Assembly (NCBI GenBank): GCA_903870235.1
Contig: CAIQCA010000117.1
Coordinates: 1 to 7,474 of the forward strand
DNA: 7,474 nt
Origin: an uncultured bacterium
Lineage (GTDB): Bacteria > Patescibacteriota > Minisyncoccia > Phycocordibacterales > PALSA-1337
Direction of reading: 5' to 3'
Shown: positions 1 through 5,257 of the stretch, piece after piece
Numbering within the stretch: position 1 is the first letter of the stretch
How the letters are laid out: every line of letters starts with the position of its first letter
Made by a program: the position numbers and the translations under genes
Notes under the pieces: model-generated
What the model was told of the DNA's origin: nothing
The model's input: only the letters and a program-made list of their open reading frames with translations
Databases searched by the model: none

Positions 1-126
1 AATGACGAACCACCACTTCTCACCCCTTTTGACTGCATGCCAGAGAGCTAGTCCCTTCAATGCCACCACAAGAACCAGTAGTATAAATCCCAATATTCCT
101 ACACTCCAAACATTGCCCTGGAACAT
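1..126 (-). CDS. DUF5652 family membrane protein, N-terminal part (runs off left edge)
   Basis: The reading frame is open from the left edge and reads on the minus strand; only the first 42 residues are present. The chosen ATG gives MFQGNVWSVG, then a hydrophobic helix (about residues 9-24), then KGLALWHAVKRGEKWWFVI. The spacing of K-G-x-ALW-x-A-x-RG-KWW resembles DUF5652, a small family of two-helix membrane proteins common in Patescibacteria and of unknown function; this is recognised by eye. The frame extends back to ATG-ATG at 163-165 and 160-162, 17 nt behind the tspO-like stop, so a start at 165 is possible. I prefer 126 because a TATAAT lies exactly 6 nt before it, as at two other genes here, and because it trims a polar tail. 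No Shine-Dalgarno precedes either start. It could also be co-transcribed with the upstream gene. Confidence 0.65.
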   Translation of the reverse strand, partial: MFQGNVWSVGILGFILLVLVVALKGLALWHAVKRGEKWWFVI

Positions 127-132
127 AGCCAT

Positions 133-138
133 ATTATA
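133..138 (-). promoter_or_regulatory. -10 box TATAAT 6 nt before the DUF5652 ATG
   Basis: A perfect TATAAT on the minus strand ends 6 nt before the ATG at 126, so transcription would begin at or next to the start codon. No convincing -35 was found upstream. The region is AT-rich, so chance is possible; the support is the identical spacing at the genes starting at 3502 and 4257. Confidence 0.4.
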
Positions 139-182
139 AATACGACCATAAGTTGAATACATCATATATTTGTAAAAATGAT

Positions 183-581
183 CTAGCGATTAATAAAAGT
201 TATAGTTAACTGTAATATTGTAGCAAATGCTACCCAAATTAGATAAGGTGCCTGTATATAGGCAACCCATTTGATGTGAGGATATATGGCTATAATAGCC
301 CATACTAAAGTTCCCAAAACTAACAAAATATCCACGGCTGCCATCATGTTATTTTTGAGACCAAACTGAATTGGTGAAAAGGCGAAGTTAAATATCAGGT
401 TCAAGATAAATGGCAAAACGACTATAGCTGGTATACTCTTGGTCGCAACTTTATAAAAAACTGTGCCAAAAGAAACTGCGATCAGACAATAAAGTACTGT
501 CCAGACAGGACCGAAAAGCCAGCTAGGTGGAGCCCATGATGGTTTGATCAGTGTCCGGTACCAAGAATATGCATTGTTCAT
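183..581 (-). CDS. TspO/MBR family membrane protein, short form lacking helix 1
   Basis: TspO/MBR proteins are membrane proteins that bind porphyrins and other hydrophobic ligands and act in stress signalling. The family signature is clear: WYRTLIKPSWAPPSWLFGPVWT at residues 7-28 (WY..L.KP.W.PP..F..VWT), FSPIQFGL near residues 68-75, and PYLIWVAFAT near residues 112-121. At 132 residues it is shorter than the usual 150-170. Ordinary TspO has a full transmembrane helix before the WY..L.KP motif, whereas here only six residues precede it. The upstream frame reaches a TAA after nine codons with no ATG, GTG or TTG, so the short N-terminus is not a start-choice error. That leaves about four predicted helices instead of five. 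An extended -10 lies upstream and there is no Shine-Dalgarno. DUF5652 follows on the same strand. The family call is firm; the ligand is unknown. Confidence 0.9.
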   Translation of the reverse strand: MNNAYSWYRTLIKPSWAPPSWLFGPVWTVLYCLIAVSFGTVFYKVATKSIPAIVVLPFILNLIFNFAFSPIQFGLKNNMMAAVDILLVLGTLVWAIIAIYPHIKWVAYIQAPYLIWVAFATILQLTITFINR

Positions 582-607
582 GATTTTAGAGTAATTAATA
601 CATGCAA

Positions 608-616
608 ATTATAACA
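608..616 (-). promoter_or_regulatory. Extended -10 promoter (TGTTATAAT) for the tspO-like gene
   Basis: Reading the minus strand, TGTTATAAT is a perfect extended -10 (TGn plus TATAAT) 26 nt before the ATG at 581, predicting a leader of about 20 nt. There is no good -35, as is usual for extended -10 promoters. The same nine bases occur before the response regulator (3509-3517). Confidence 0.55.
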
Positions 617-624
617 GACGTGAC

Positions 625-652
625 TTGCAAAGTCTCTGTAGTCCCGTATACT
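625..652 (+). promoter_or_regulatory. Sigma70-type promoter for purN
   Basis: TTGCAA (625-630) and TATACT (647-652) are 16 bp apart, predicting a start near 659 and a leader of about 25 nt. An AAAGGA ribosome site at 673-678 stands 5 nt before the purN ATG. The promoter lies back to back with the tspO-like promoter. Confidence 0.5.
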
Positions 653-683
653 TCGTGAAAGACAGACTAATCAAAGGAAAAAC

Positions 684-1331
684 ATGCAACTACCAAAACT
701 AATTATATTTGCATCAGGTGGCAAGGGTCCCGATGAAGGCGGCTCCGGCTTCAAGAAGTTGGGTGAAGCGGTAAAGGCTGGGATTCTCAGGGCTGAGATC
801 GTCGCTGTTGTCTCCAATAACTTCGAAGGTGGCGTGCGTGACAAGGCAAGGGTTTTACAAATCCCATGCCTTCATTCACCGAAAGGACGTACAGCCGAAG
901 ATTATCGTCGGCTAGTAAAAGTAACTGAGGCAAAATTCACCGCCCTTTCTGGCTGGCTTGGCAAAGTGGAAGGACTTGATCCTCGCACCACTTTCAACAT
1001 CCATCCAGCCTGGGACATGGTGAAGTTTGGCGGAAAAAACTTCTACGGGCACAAAGTGCATGAAGCAGTCATCGCCGCTTACAAACGTGGTGAGGTCACC
1101 TTCTCCGGAGTGAGTATGCACTTCGTCACACCAGAATACGACAATCCCAAGACGGTTTTCTTCAAACGCCGCGTGCCGATCTTGCTTGACGATACCGCTG
1201 ATACTCTCGCTAAGCGTGTGAACGAGATGGAGCACAAGTGGCAAGCCATCATCACCGATCGTGTCGTCAACGGACTTATCCATTGGGATGGAGTCAATGT
1301 CGATTCGATTGTCGGAGCAGATATCGAGTAG
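684..1331 (+). CDS. purN: Phosphoribosylglycinamide formyltransferase (GAR transformylase)
   Basis: PurN moves a formyl group from 10-formyltetrahydrofolate to glycinamide ribonucleotide, the third step of cytoplasmic purine synthesis. At 215 residues it matches the family length (E. coli 212). The N-terminal strand LIIFASGGKG-PDEGGSGF (residues 6-23) holds an enlarged glycine-rich phosphate loop. The catalytic motif NIHPA gives N105 and H107, and HFVTPEYD (146-153) gives D153, matching the E. coli N106/H108/D144 triad. VPILLDDTADTLAKRVNEMEH (164-184) matches the C-terminal family block. After the catalytic Asp the usual Gly-Gly is replaced by Asn-Pro-Lys. No other purine gene is nearby. AAAGGA lies 5 nt before the ATG, and an intrinsic terminator follows. 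GC content looks higher than in the minus-strand neighbours. A general formyltransferase of the same fold is the only real alternative. Confidence 0.88.
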   Translation: MQLPKLIIFASGGKGPDEGGSGFKKLGEAVKAGILRAEIVAVVSNNFEGGVRDKARVLQIPCLHSPKGRTAEDYRRLVKVTEAKFTALSGWLGKVEGLDPRTTFNIHPAWDMVKFGGKNFYGHKVHEAVIAAYKRGEVTFSGVSMHFVTPEYDNPKTVFFKRRVPILLDDTADTLAKRVNEMEHKWQAIITDRVVNGLIHWDGVNVDSIVGADIE

Positions 1332-1360
1332 GAAGCGGCCGACAAATTTCGCGCAAATTC

Positions 1361-1393
1361 AAGGCGCTGGTATGGGTATACTGGCGCTTTTTT
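1361..1393 (+). terminator. Intrinsic terminator after purN
   Basis: A 13-bp stem (1361-1373 with 1378-1390, including three G-T wobbles) closes on a GGGT loop and runs into six T residues. The opposite strand has no T run after the stem, so this serves purN and not the convergent operon ending at 1410. Confidence 0.85.
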
Positions 1394-1409
1394 GTTAAGA
1401 CAATTATTT

Positions 1410-2297
1410 CTAAAACGAAGCTCCATCAATAGAAGGGGTAACTTCTCGTGCCGGTTGACGTATCAAAACTGAATAATTATCCACATAACCAATCTTTTTA
1501 GATATATCACTTATGTAAAATTTCTGCCTGGCCTGGTCTAGAGGAAGATCGGTATCGAGTAAACCCTTCTCCAAAGCCAAGGAGTCTGCATAATTCGTAA
1601 ACAAAACCTGCCAATCAAACCACGGCAAGATTCCAGGCCAAATCTTATTGACATGGCTTGCGATACTCGAGGTACAGTTAGCGAAGATAGAATTATACCA
1701 ATCCGGGTGAACCGACAACTCGTTCATGCGATTGAGCATATCAACAAGCAAAAGTCGTCCATCTTTTGGATTCGCGCGTAATGGGTATAAATAAACTTCA
1801 GCTTTTTGAATATTTGCTCGAACATAGACGGCATCCCTCTCATCTGCGGCAATATACATAAGAGGAAAAGTTCGTATAGTACCACTCCACATGCTGTACT
1901 GCTGTGATTTTGTGAGTCTCCCTTCAATTGTAATAGAAAGAAAAGATCCATCTGAAAATTCAAACGACAAAAACGTGTGAGCAAATGGACTTCCAGGATT
2001 GAATGGCTCTGTTATGTACCAGACCTTGCTAAGCTTATCCAAATCATAAGTCTTATCATAATAATCCTCTACAGTTGGATTTTCATTTTCATCATACTGG
2101 AAATTTCGCACATTCCTGACTGTGACCAGGTTTCCCTTGAATTCGGCGGTAGATAATACTTTCAATGTGTCTTTCCAGTCACCTTCAGTCGGCACCTTCT
2201 TGAAGACCTGTACAATGATAAAAAATACAAAGAAAATCAGGACTAAGAGTCCAATACTCCTGAAAATCTCTCTAAATTTTGTCCTTTTTACCGACAT
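1410..2297 (-). CDS. Membrane-anchored DUF4105 / Lnb N-terminal periplasmic domain protein
   Basis: This 295-residue protein has a basic N-terminus (KRTKFREIFR) and one transmembrane helix at about residues 14-31, placing the rest outside the membrane. The body matches DUF4105 (Lnb N-terminal periplasmic domain): TVRNVRNFQYDE (59-70), YYDKTYDLDKL (79-89), AHTFLSFEFSDG (106-117), AADERDAVYVR (150-160), VYLYPL (168-173) and NCTSSI (207-212). H107 and C208 lie in the two best-conserved family blocks and could form a Cys-His active site of the papain/NlpC type; that is inference, and the substrate is unknown. It is the last gene of the four-gene operon, 11 nt after the kinase stop. No Shine-Dalgarno is close to the ATG, so translation is probably coupled. 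No intrinsic terminator was found after its stop. The link to a two-component system suggests an envelope process under signal control. Confidence 0.82.
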   Translation of the reverse strand: MSVKRTKFREIFRSIGLLVLIFFVFFIIVQVFKKVPTEGDWKDTLKVLSTAEFKGNLVTVRNVRNFQYDENENPTVEDYYDKTYDLDKLSKVWYITEPFNPGSPFAHTFLSFEFSDGSFLSITIEGRLTKSQQYSMWSGTIRTFPLMYIAADERDAVYVRANIQKAEVYLYPLRANPKDGRLLLVDMLNRMNELSVHPDWYNSIFANCTSSIASHVNKIWPGILPWFDWQVLFTNYADSLALEKGLLDTDLPLDQARQKFYISDISKKIGYVDNYSVLIRQPAREVTPSIDGASF

Positions 2298-2308
2298 GTT
2301 AAACTATT

Positions 2309-3112
2309 TCACTTCACCACCTTCAAAATTAACTCAAACTTCGCACCTTTTTCCGGACCATCTGAACTAACCTGAATCTTACCTTTATGACGTCTCATGA
2401 TGGCCTTAGACAGAAAGAGACTTATACCAAAACCTTCAGTATCAACTCGTCGTGCAGAATCCGAGCGGAAAAATTTTGTAAATATTCTAGAAAGATCTCC
2501 TCCAGAAAGACCAATTCCTTGATCGATAACACTTACCAATCCCTTACGGAAAGATCGCTCAACAATAACTCTCACGTTTTTCCCCGGAGATGTATATGTA
2601 CAGGCGTTCTCTAGTAGGGACTGCAAAACAAACTCGATACGTTGTTTATCTATCTTAACCTTGATATCTTCCGCGACACATTCTACTGAGAAAAATATAT
2701 TTTTCTCGTGAAAGAGAGTTTTATAGGGTTCAGCAACAAGGCGCACAAAATCACACAAATGAACCGTCTCAAACGAATAAGAAGCTGTGGCCGATCGGTC
2801 ACTATCTGTGATCTCTATCAGCGAATTTGTTAGCTTGATAAGCTTGTCGTTTGATTGGTTTATGTTTCTCAAACTCTCTTTCTTGTATTCATCTTTTTCA
2901 CTATTCAAAAGATTCTCGCAGAGCCATTTCACTTGTGTCAAAGGTGTACGATATTTATGAGCAATAATGGTGATGAACTCGTATTTCAATGTCTCATTGT
3001 TATGAAACATTTTCCATAAGGATAAAATCACTAGAATCAATATCTCTAACAAAACTAGCCCTATAAATATGGTGATGAAGTTATCGCTTTGCCACGCTAA
3101 GTAATTGGACAT
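2309..3112 (-). CDS. Membrane sensor histidine kinase (HisKA-HATPase)
   Basis: At 267 residues this is a compact kinase. It has one N-terminal transmembrane helix (about residues 12-33) and almost no extracellular part, so it has no visible sensor domain. The dimerisation/phosphoacceptor segment FITIIAHKYRTPLTQVKW (46-63) carries H52. The ATPase domain has an N-box at LLENAC (N169), a G1 box at DQGIGL (D197), FTKFFRSD (211-218) as F-box, and EGFGISLFLSKAI (226-238) as G2 box. Two residues depart from the norm: the acidic residue that usually follows the phospho-His is K53, and the GTGLGL glycines are GFGISL. Only 3 nt separate it from the response regulator stop, with no Shine-Dalgarno, so the two are probably translationally coupled. 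Its cognate partner is very likely that regulator, whose own ATG is 386 nt upstream in the same transcript. Confidence 0.92.
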   Translation of the reverse strand: MSNYLAWQSDNFITIFIGLVLLEILILVILSLWKMFHNNETLKYEFITIIAHKYRTPLTQVKWLCENLLNSEKDEYKKESLRNINQSNDKLIKLTNSLIEITDSDRSATASYSFETVHLCDFVRLVAEPYKTLFHEKNIFFSVECVAEDIKVKIDKQRIEFVLQSLLENACTYTSPGKNVRVIVERSFRKGLVSVIDQGIGLSGGDLSRIFTKFFRSDSARRVDTEGFGISLFLSKAIMRRHKGKIQVSSDGPEKGAKFELILKVVK

Positions 3113-3115
3113 AGG

Positions 3116-3502
3116 TTAATTTGGGCACAACTCATGTAATGTAGCCAAAATTTGACTAATACCCACATCCGCCTTAAGTAAATATCTAGTAGCAGCTACT
3201 GGGTGTTCTTTACCAAAATGTTCAGTTTTGCCAAAATTTGAGAGAATGATCGTAGGCGTTTTCTTAAACCTTGGATCCGTGGTCACCCTTTCGAGAATAT
3301 CATAACCATTCATGTCCCCAGGTAAATACAAGTCCACCATGATGATATCTGGAGTAAAGTCTTTTAGGGTTGTTATGGCTTCTCTGCCAGTCAAAGCCAA
3401 CTGAAGTTCGTACCCCTTAACAGCGATAGCTTCTCCGAGAATTTTACCCAGAAGCTTATCATCCTCAACCCATAAAACTTTCTTTTTTTGTGAAGTTTCC
3501 AT
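3116..3502 (-). CDS. Stand-alone receiver-domain response regulator
   Basis: The 128-residue protein is a single CheY-like receiver domain with no output domain. The acidic pocket is E13-D14-D15, the phosphoacceptor is D57 in IIMVDLYLPG, the switch residue is S88 in TIILSNFG, and the conserved lysine is K110 in YLLKAD. The frame runs back to an ATG at 3538, but that start would lie inside the upstream gene. The ATG at 3502 gives METSQKKKVLWVEDD, the usual start of the fold, and has an extended -10 exactly 6 nt ahead of it. No Shine-Dalgarno precedes it. Without a DNA-binding domain it must act through another protein; the adjacent TrmB-like regulator or a phosphorelay partner are candidates (inference). 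The histidine kinase gene follows after 3 nt. Confidence 0.93.
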   Translation of the reverse strand: METSQKKKVLWVEDDKLLGKILGEAIAVKGYELQLALTGREAITTLKDFTPDIIMVDLYLPGDMNGYDILERVTTDPRFKKTPTIILSNFGKTEHFGKEHPVAATRYLLKADVGISQILATLHELCPN

Positions 3503-3508
3503 GGGTAT

Positions 3509-3517
3509 ATTATAACA
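3509..3517 (-). promoter_or_regulatory. Extended -10 (TGTTATAAT) giving a probable leaderless response-regulator mRNA
   Basis: A perfect TGTTATAAT fills most of the 17-nt gap between the TrmB-like stop and the response regulator ATG. Its last base is 6 nt from the ATG, so transcription should start at the A of the start codon. No -35 is evident. It would let the kinase system be transcribed apart from the regulator. Confidence 0.55.
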
Positions 3518-3519
3518 AA

Positions 3520-4257
3520 TTAATGTGTTGCCTCCCACAGCATCTCGAACATCGACCTTCTGGTCTTAGCAAAAGATTCATCTTCTACAACAAATATCAT
3601 ATTATTGAACCTTGGCGACACGAAGGCAGAAAGAGACTCGGTTATTATCTCCGTAAATGGCAATTTATATATCGACGGTAAGATTTTCGATACACGGTTT
3701 TCCCTTCCGTCTTTCGCAACAATTTTTCGAGCTTCTTCGGAATTGGTGATGAGCTGTCTACTCATAACGCCGAGCTTCTTCTTCTTGGCGATGATTTCAT
3801 TCAAAATATAAGATTCTCTTACATAATCAAGAAAATTGACAGCTTCAGTGATAATCCTGTATTCCTTTTCCTTGGTAGCCAAGATCAGATCCCAAACTTG
3901 TTTGAAACCAGCAGAACCATAGAGGAAATAGATTCTGGGTTTCTTATTTGTTGTTGCCGCCTTGTCCTCCAGCAGTTTTAACGAGTCTTCAAAGTTGGAA
4001 ATATTTTCCTTGGCATTTTTTAATAGATTCGCGGGTTGTTCTGGAACATAATAGACTTTCCTGCCAGTTTTAGTCGGTACAAGCACGCCCGCTTCTACAA
4101 GCTCGTCCAGAACATAATACAAAGTCGTCCTTTTGAGTTTGGATTTCTCAGCTAGTTGCTGAACTGAGGCTTCGCCTAGCTCCAAAGCCGCGAGGTATAT
4201 CTTGGCCCCCTTCGTGCTTAAGCCCAGATCTTTGATGATATTTATCAAATCAGCCAT
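3520..4257 (-). CDS. TrmB-type winged-helix transcriptional regulator
   Basis: This 245-residue regulator opens with a TrmB-like winged helix at about residues 1-75: LGLSTKGAKIYLAALELGEASVQQ leads into the recognition helix around LKRTTLYYVLDELVEAG (41-57), with the wing at TGRKVYYV (64-71). A helical, probably coiled-coil linker (76-100) joins a C-terminal domain starting at RIYFLYGSAGFKQVWDLIL, which resembles the effector part of TrmB-like proteins and probably serves ligand sensing or dimerisation; the ligand is unknown. The promoter has TTGACA and TATGCT 17 bp apart, and the -10 ends 6 nt before the ATG, predicting a leaderless transcript. A 17-bp palindrome lies 5 bp upstream of the -35, consistent with self-regulation and control of the divergent DUF3307 gene (inference). 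The stop is 17 nt before the response regulator start. Confidence 0.88.
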   Translation of the reverse strand: MADLINIIKDLGLSTKGAKIYLAALELGEASVQQLAEKSKLKRTTLYYVLDELVEAGVLVPTKTGRKVYYVPEQPANLLKNAKENISNFEDSLKLLEDKAATTNKKPRIYFLYGSAGFKQVWDLILATKEKEYRIITEAVNFLDYVRESYILNEIIAKKKKLGVMSRQLITNSEEARKIVAKDGRENRVSKILPSIYKLPFTEIITESLSAFVSPRFNNMIFVVEDESFAKTRRSMFEMLWEATH

Positions 4258-4263
4258 ACCTGT

Positions 4264-4292
4264 AGCATACTCCCCATTTATCGTCTTGTCAA
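4264..4292 (-). promoter_or_regulatory. Sigma70 promoter of the TrmB-like operon, leaderless
   Basis: On the minus strand a perfect TTGACA (4287-4292) and TATGCT (4264-4269) are 17 bp apart, the optimal spacing. The -10 ends 6 nt before the ATG at 4257, so the mRNA should start at or beside the start codon. Confidence 0.7.
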
Positions 4293-4297
4293 ATTAT

Positions 4298-4314
4298 TGT
4301 CGAAAAGTTCGACA
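4298..4314. promoter_or_regulatory. Perfect 17-bp palindrome, candidate shared operator
   Basis: TGTCGAA and TTCGACA form 7-bp inverted arms around a 3-bp centre. The site lies 5 bp from the -35 of the TrmB-like gene and 7 bp from the -35 of the DUF3307 gene. That position, plus the adjacent winged-helix regulator gene, suggests an operator for a dimeric regulator that acts on both promoters. I saw no second full copy in the window. Confidence 0.6.
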
Positions 4315-4321
4315 GATTCTC

Positions 4322-4349
4322 TTGATGAAACATTTAAAAAGGATATATT
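4322..4349 (+). promoter_or_regulatory. Predicted promoter of the DUF3307 gene
   Basis: TTGATG (4322-4327) and TATATT (4344-4349) are 16 bp apart, matching consensus at 4 of 6 and 5 of 6 positions. The predicted start near 4356 gives a leader of about 43 nt that carries the ribosome site. Confidence 0.5.
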
Positions 4350-4387
4350 GATCATGGAGACAGAACATCAACAACAAAACAAAGAAA

Positions 4388-4394
4388 GGGAGGG
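4388..4394 (+). promoter_or_regulatory. Shine-Dalgarno site that sets the DUF3307 start
   Basis: GGGAGGG ends 4 nt before the ATG at 4399. It is the strongest ribosome site in the window and argues against the longer frame starting at 4297 or the ATG at 4354. Confidence 0.7.
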
Positions 4395-4398
4395 TGTC

Positions 4399-4788
4399 AT
4401 GCCTATCCAACTCCTGTGCCACTTGTTCGGAGATTACGTTTTGCAATCCGCCTGGATGGCAAACAACAAGACAAAACGCTGGTTCCCCGCGATCGTCCAC
4501 GCGCTTGTCTATCTCCTACCGTTTATCCTCGTGCTTCATCCATCGGTCGCCGCGGCAGTTGTGATGGCTGGAACACATGCGGTCATCGACCGCTATCGTC
4601 TCGCCAGGTATATCGCTTTCGCAAAGGAATACCTGTCTGTGAAGACTGAGTGGAAGGTCTGGGCTGATTGCAGTGGCACCGGCTACTACAAAGAGACCCC
4701 GCCCTGGTTGGCGACTTGGCTCATGATCATCGTGGACAACACCTTGCATCTGACCATTAACGCGCTCGCACTCACCTACCTCATGTAG
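4399..4788 (+). CDS. DUF3307 family membrane protein
   Basis: The 129-residue protein matches DUF3307, a family of unknown function. The signature HLFGDYVLQSAWMANNK (residues 8-24) is followed by HALVYLLPFILVL (34-46), a probable membrane segment, then AGTHAVIDRYR (57-67) and IIVDNTLHLTINAL (110-123). The spaced His and Asp residues (H8, D12, H34, H60, D64, D113, H117) look like a conserved polar set in or beside the membrane and could bind metal, but that is a guess. The frame is open back to 4297, yet that start would fall before the promoter and inside the palindrome; the Shine-Dalgarno fixes 4399. It is divergent from the TrmB-like gene and may be its target. A strong terminator follows, making it monocistronic. 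Confidence 0.82.
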   Translation: MPIQLLCHLFGDYVLQSAWMANNKTKRWFPAIVHALVYLLPFILVLHPSVAAAVVMAGTHAVIDRYRLARYIAFAKEYLSVKTEWKVWADCSGTGYYKETPPWLATWLMIIVDNTLHLTINALALTYLM

Positions 4789-4797
4789 GTACGAACA

Positions 4798-4837
4798 AGG
4801 GCCTCAGATCACAATCGTGATGTGAGGCCCTCTTTTT
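4798..4837 (+). terminator. Strong intrinsic terminator after DUF3307
   Basis: AGGGCCTCA (4798-4806) pairs perfectly with TGAGGCCCT (4823-4831). A second stem, ATCAC with GTGAT, sits inside it around an AATC loop, and five T residues follow. The opposite strand has no T run, so it does not obviously serve the convergent SWIB gene. Confidence 0.88.
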
Positions 4838-4860
4838 AGTTCGAGAATATGCTGCGGAAA

Positions 4861-5115
4861 TTATGAGAGATGCTTGGAAACCAACTTTGTCATTTCAAAC
4901 ATGTTGACTACGGCCTTACCAGCAAAGACTTTCTTCAAATTTTCATCGGCATTGATATTGCGCTTGTTCTTTGGATCTTGGAGATTGTTCTTCTTGATAT
5001 AGACCCAGAGAGCCTTAACGACTTCTGAACGAGGCATTGGACCCTTACCAACAACAGCAGCTAGTTCTGGACTCACTGTCATAGGCTTCATAAATGCGGA
5101 ATTGGATTTAACCAT
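4861..5115 (-). CDS. Single-domain SWIB/MDM2-fold protein
   Basis: The whole 84-residue protein is one SWIB domain: MTVSPELAAVVGKGPMPRSEVVKALWVYIKKNNLQDPKNKRNI (residues 12-54), then NADENLKKVFAGKAVVNMFEMTKLVSKHL (55-83). The pattern of a proline-rich pocket, RSEV-KALW-YIKKN-LQDP and a final helix with MFEM matches the family closely. In eukaryotes this fold belongs to the SWI/SNF complex and MDM2. Bacterial versions are short and include SWIB proteins in Chlamydia; a role in chromatin or DNA binding has been suggested but is not settled. The lysine-rich surface would fit a nucleic-acid contact (inference). The gene stands alone, convergent with DUF3307 and divergent from the transferase-like gene. 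No Shine-Dalgarno is visible, and its upstream region is very AT-rich with a 7-bp tandem repeat. Confidence 0.88.
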   Translation of the reverse strand: MVKSNSAFMKPMTVSPELAAVVGKGPMPRSEVVKALWVYIKKNNLQDPKNKRNINADENLKKVFAGKAVVNMFEMTKLVSKHLS

Positions 5116-5125
5116 GTTTTTACAG

Positions 5126-5139
5126 TTAATTATTAATTA
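5126..5139. repeat. Tandem 7-bp AT repeat upstream of the SWIB gene
   Basis: TTAATTA occurs twice in direct succession, 11 to 24 bp upstream of the SWIB ATG, where a -10 region or operator would be expected. No confident promoter hexamers could be assigned in this gap. Confidence 0.4.
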
Positions 5140-5232
5140 ATACATCAGTGAGGATACCATAGTTTGGGGATAAGTTGTAGGTGGATATGAATACCTCCTA
5201 GACTTTGCTTACTAAATCAGGTAATTTGAGAT

Positions 5233-5238
5233 TAGAAT
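5233..5238 (+). promoter_or_regulatory. Possible -10 box for the transferase-like gene
   Basis: TAGAAT matches the -10 consensus at 5 of 6 positions and lies 19 nt before the ATG at 5258, but no good -35 stands at the right distance. The ribosome site AAAGGA (5246-5251) is clearer. Confidence 0.25.
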
Positions 5239-5257
5239 TCAACCCAAAGGACAGTAA

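Noticed and set aside
598..603. Mini open frame ATG-TAT-TAA in the tspO-like leader, 4 nt after the -10
   Set aside because: Two codons are too little evidence for a regulatory leader peptide. It falls in an AT-rich stretch and could arise by chance.
912..1283. 123-residue minus-strand open frame inside purN, and similar antisense frames over other genes
   Set aside because: They are antisense shadows of well-supported genes, with no family match and no ribosome site.
2309..2311. Recoded TGA (glycine), as in some Patescibacteria lineages
   Set aside because: The kinase ends naturally at this TGA just after its last ATPase-domain strand, and the next gene begins 11 nt later. No gene here has an internal TGA.
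3503..3538. Response regulator start at 3538
   Set aside because: It would overlap the upstream gene by 19 nt and adds 12 residues before the normal start of the receiver fold. The extended -10 lies between the two starts.
4297..4398. N-terminal extension of the DUF3307 protein to 163 residues, or a start at 4354
   Set aside because: The first ATG lies in the palindrome and upstream of the promoter. The added residues are polar and do not match the family, while a strong Shine-Dalgarno precedes 4399. The ATG at 4354, 4 nt after the -10, remains a minor alternative.
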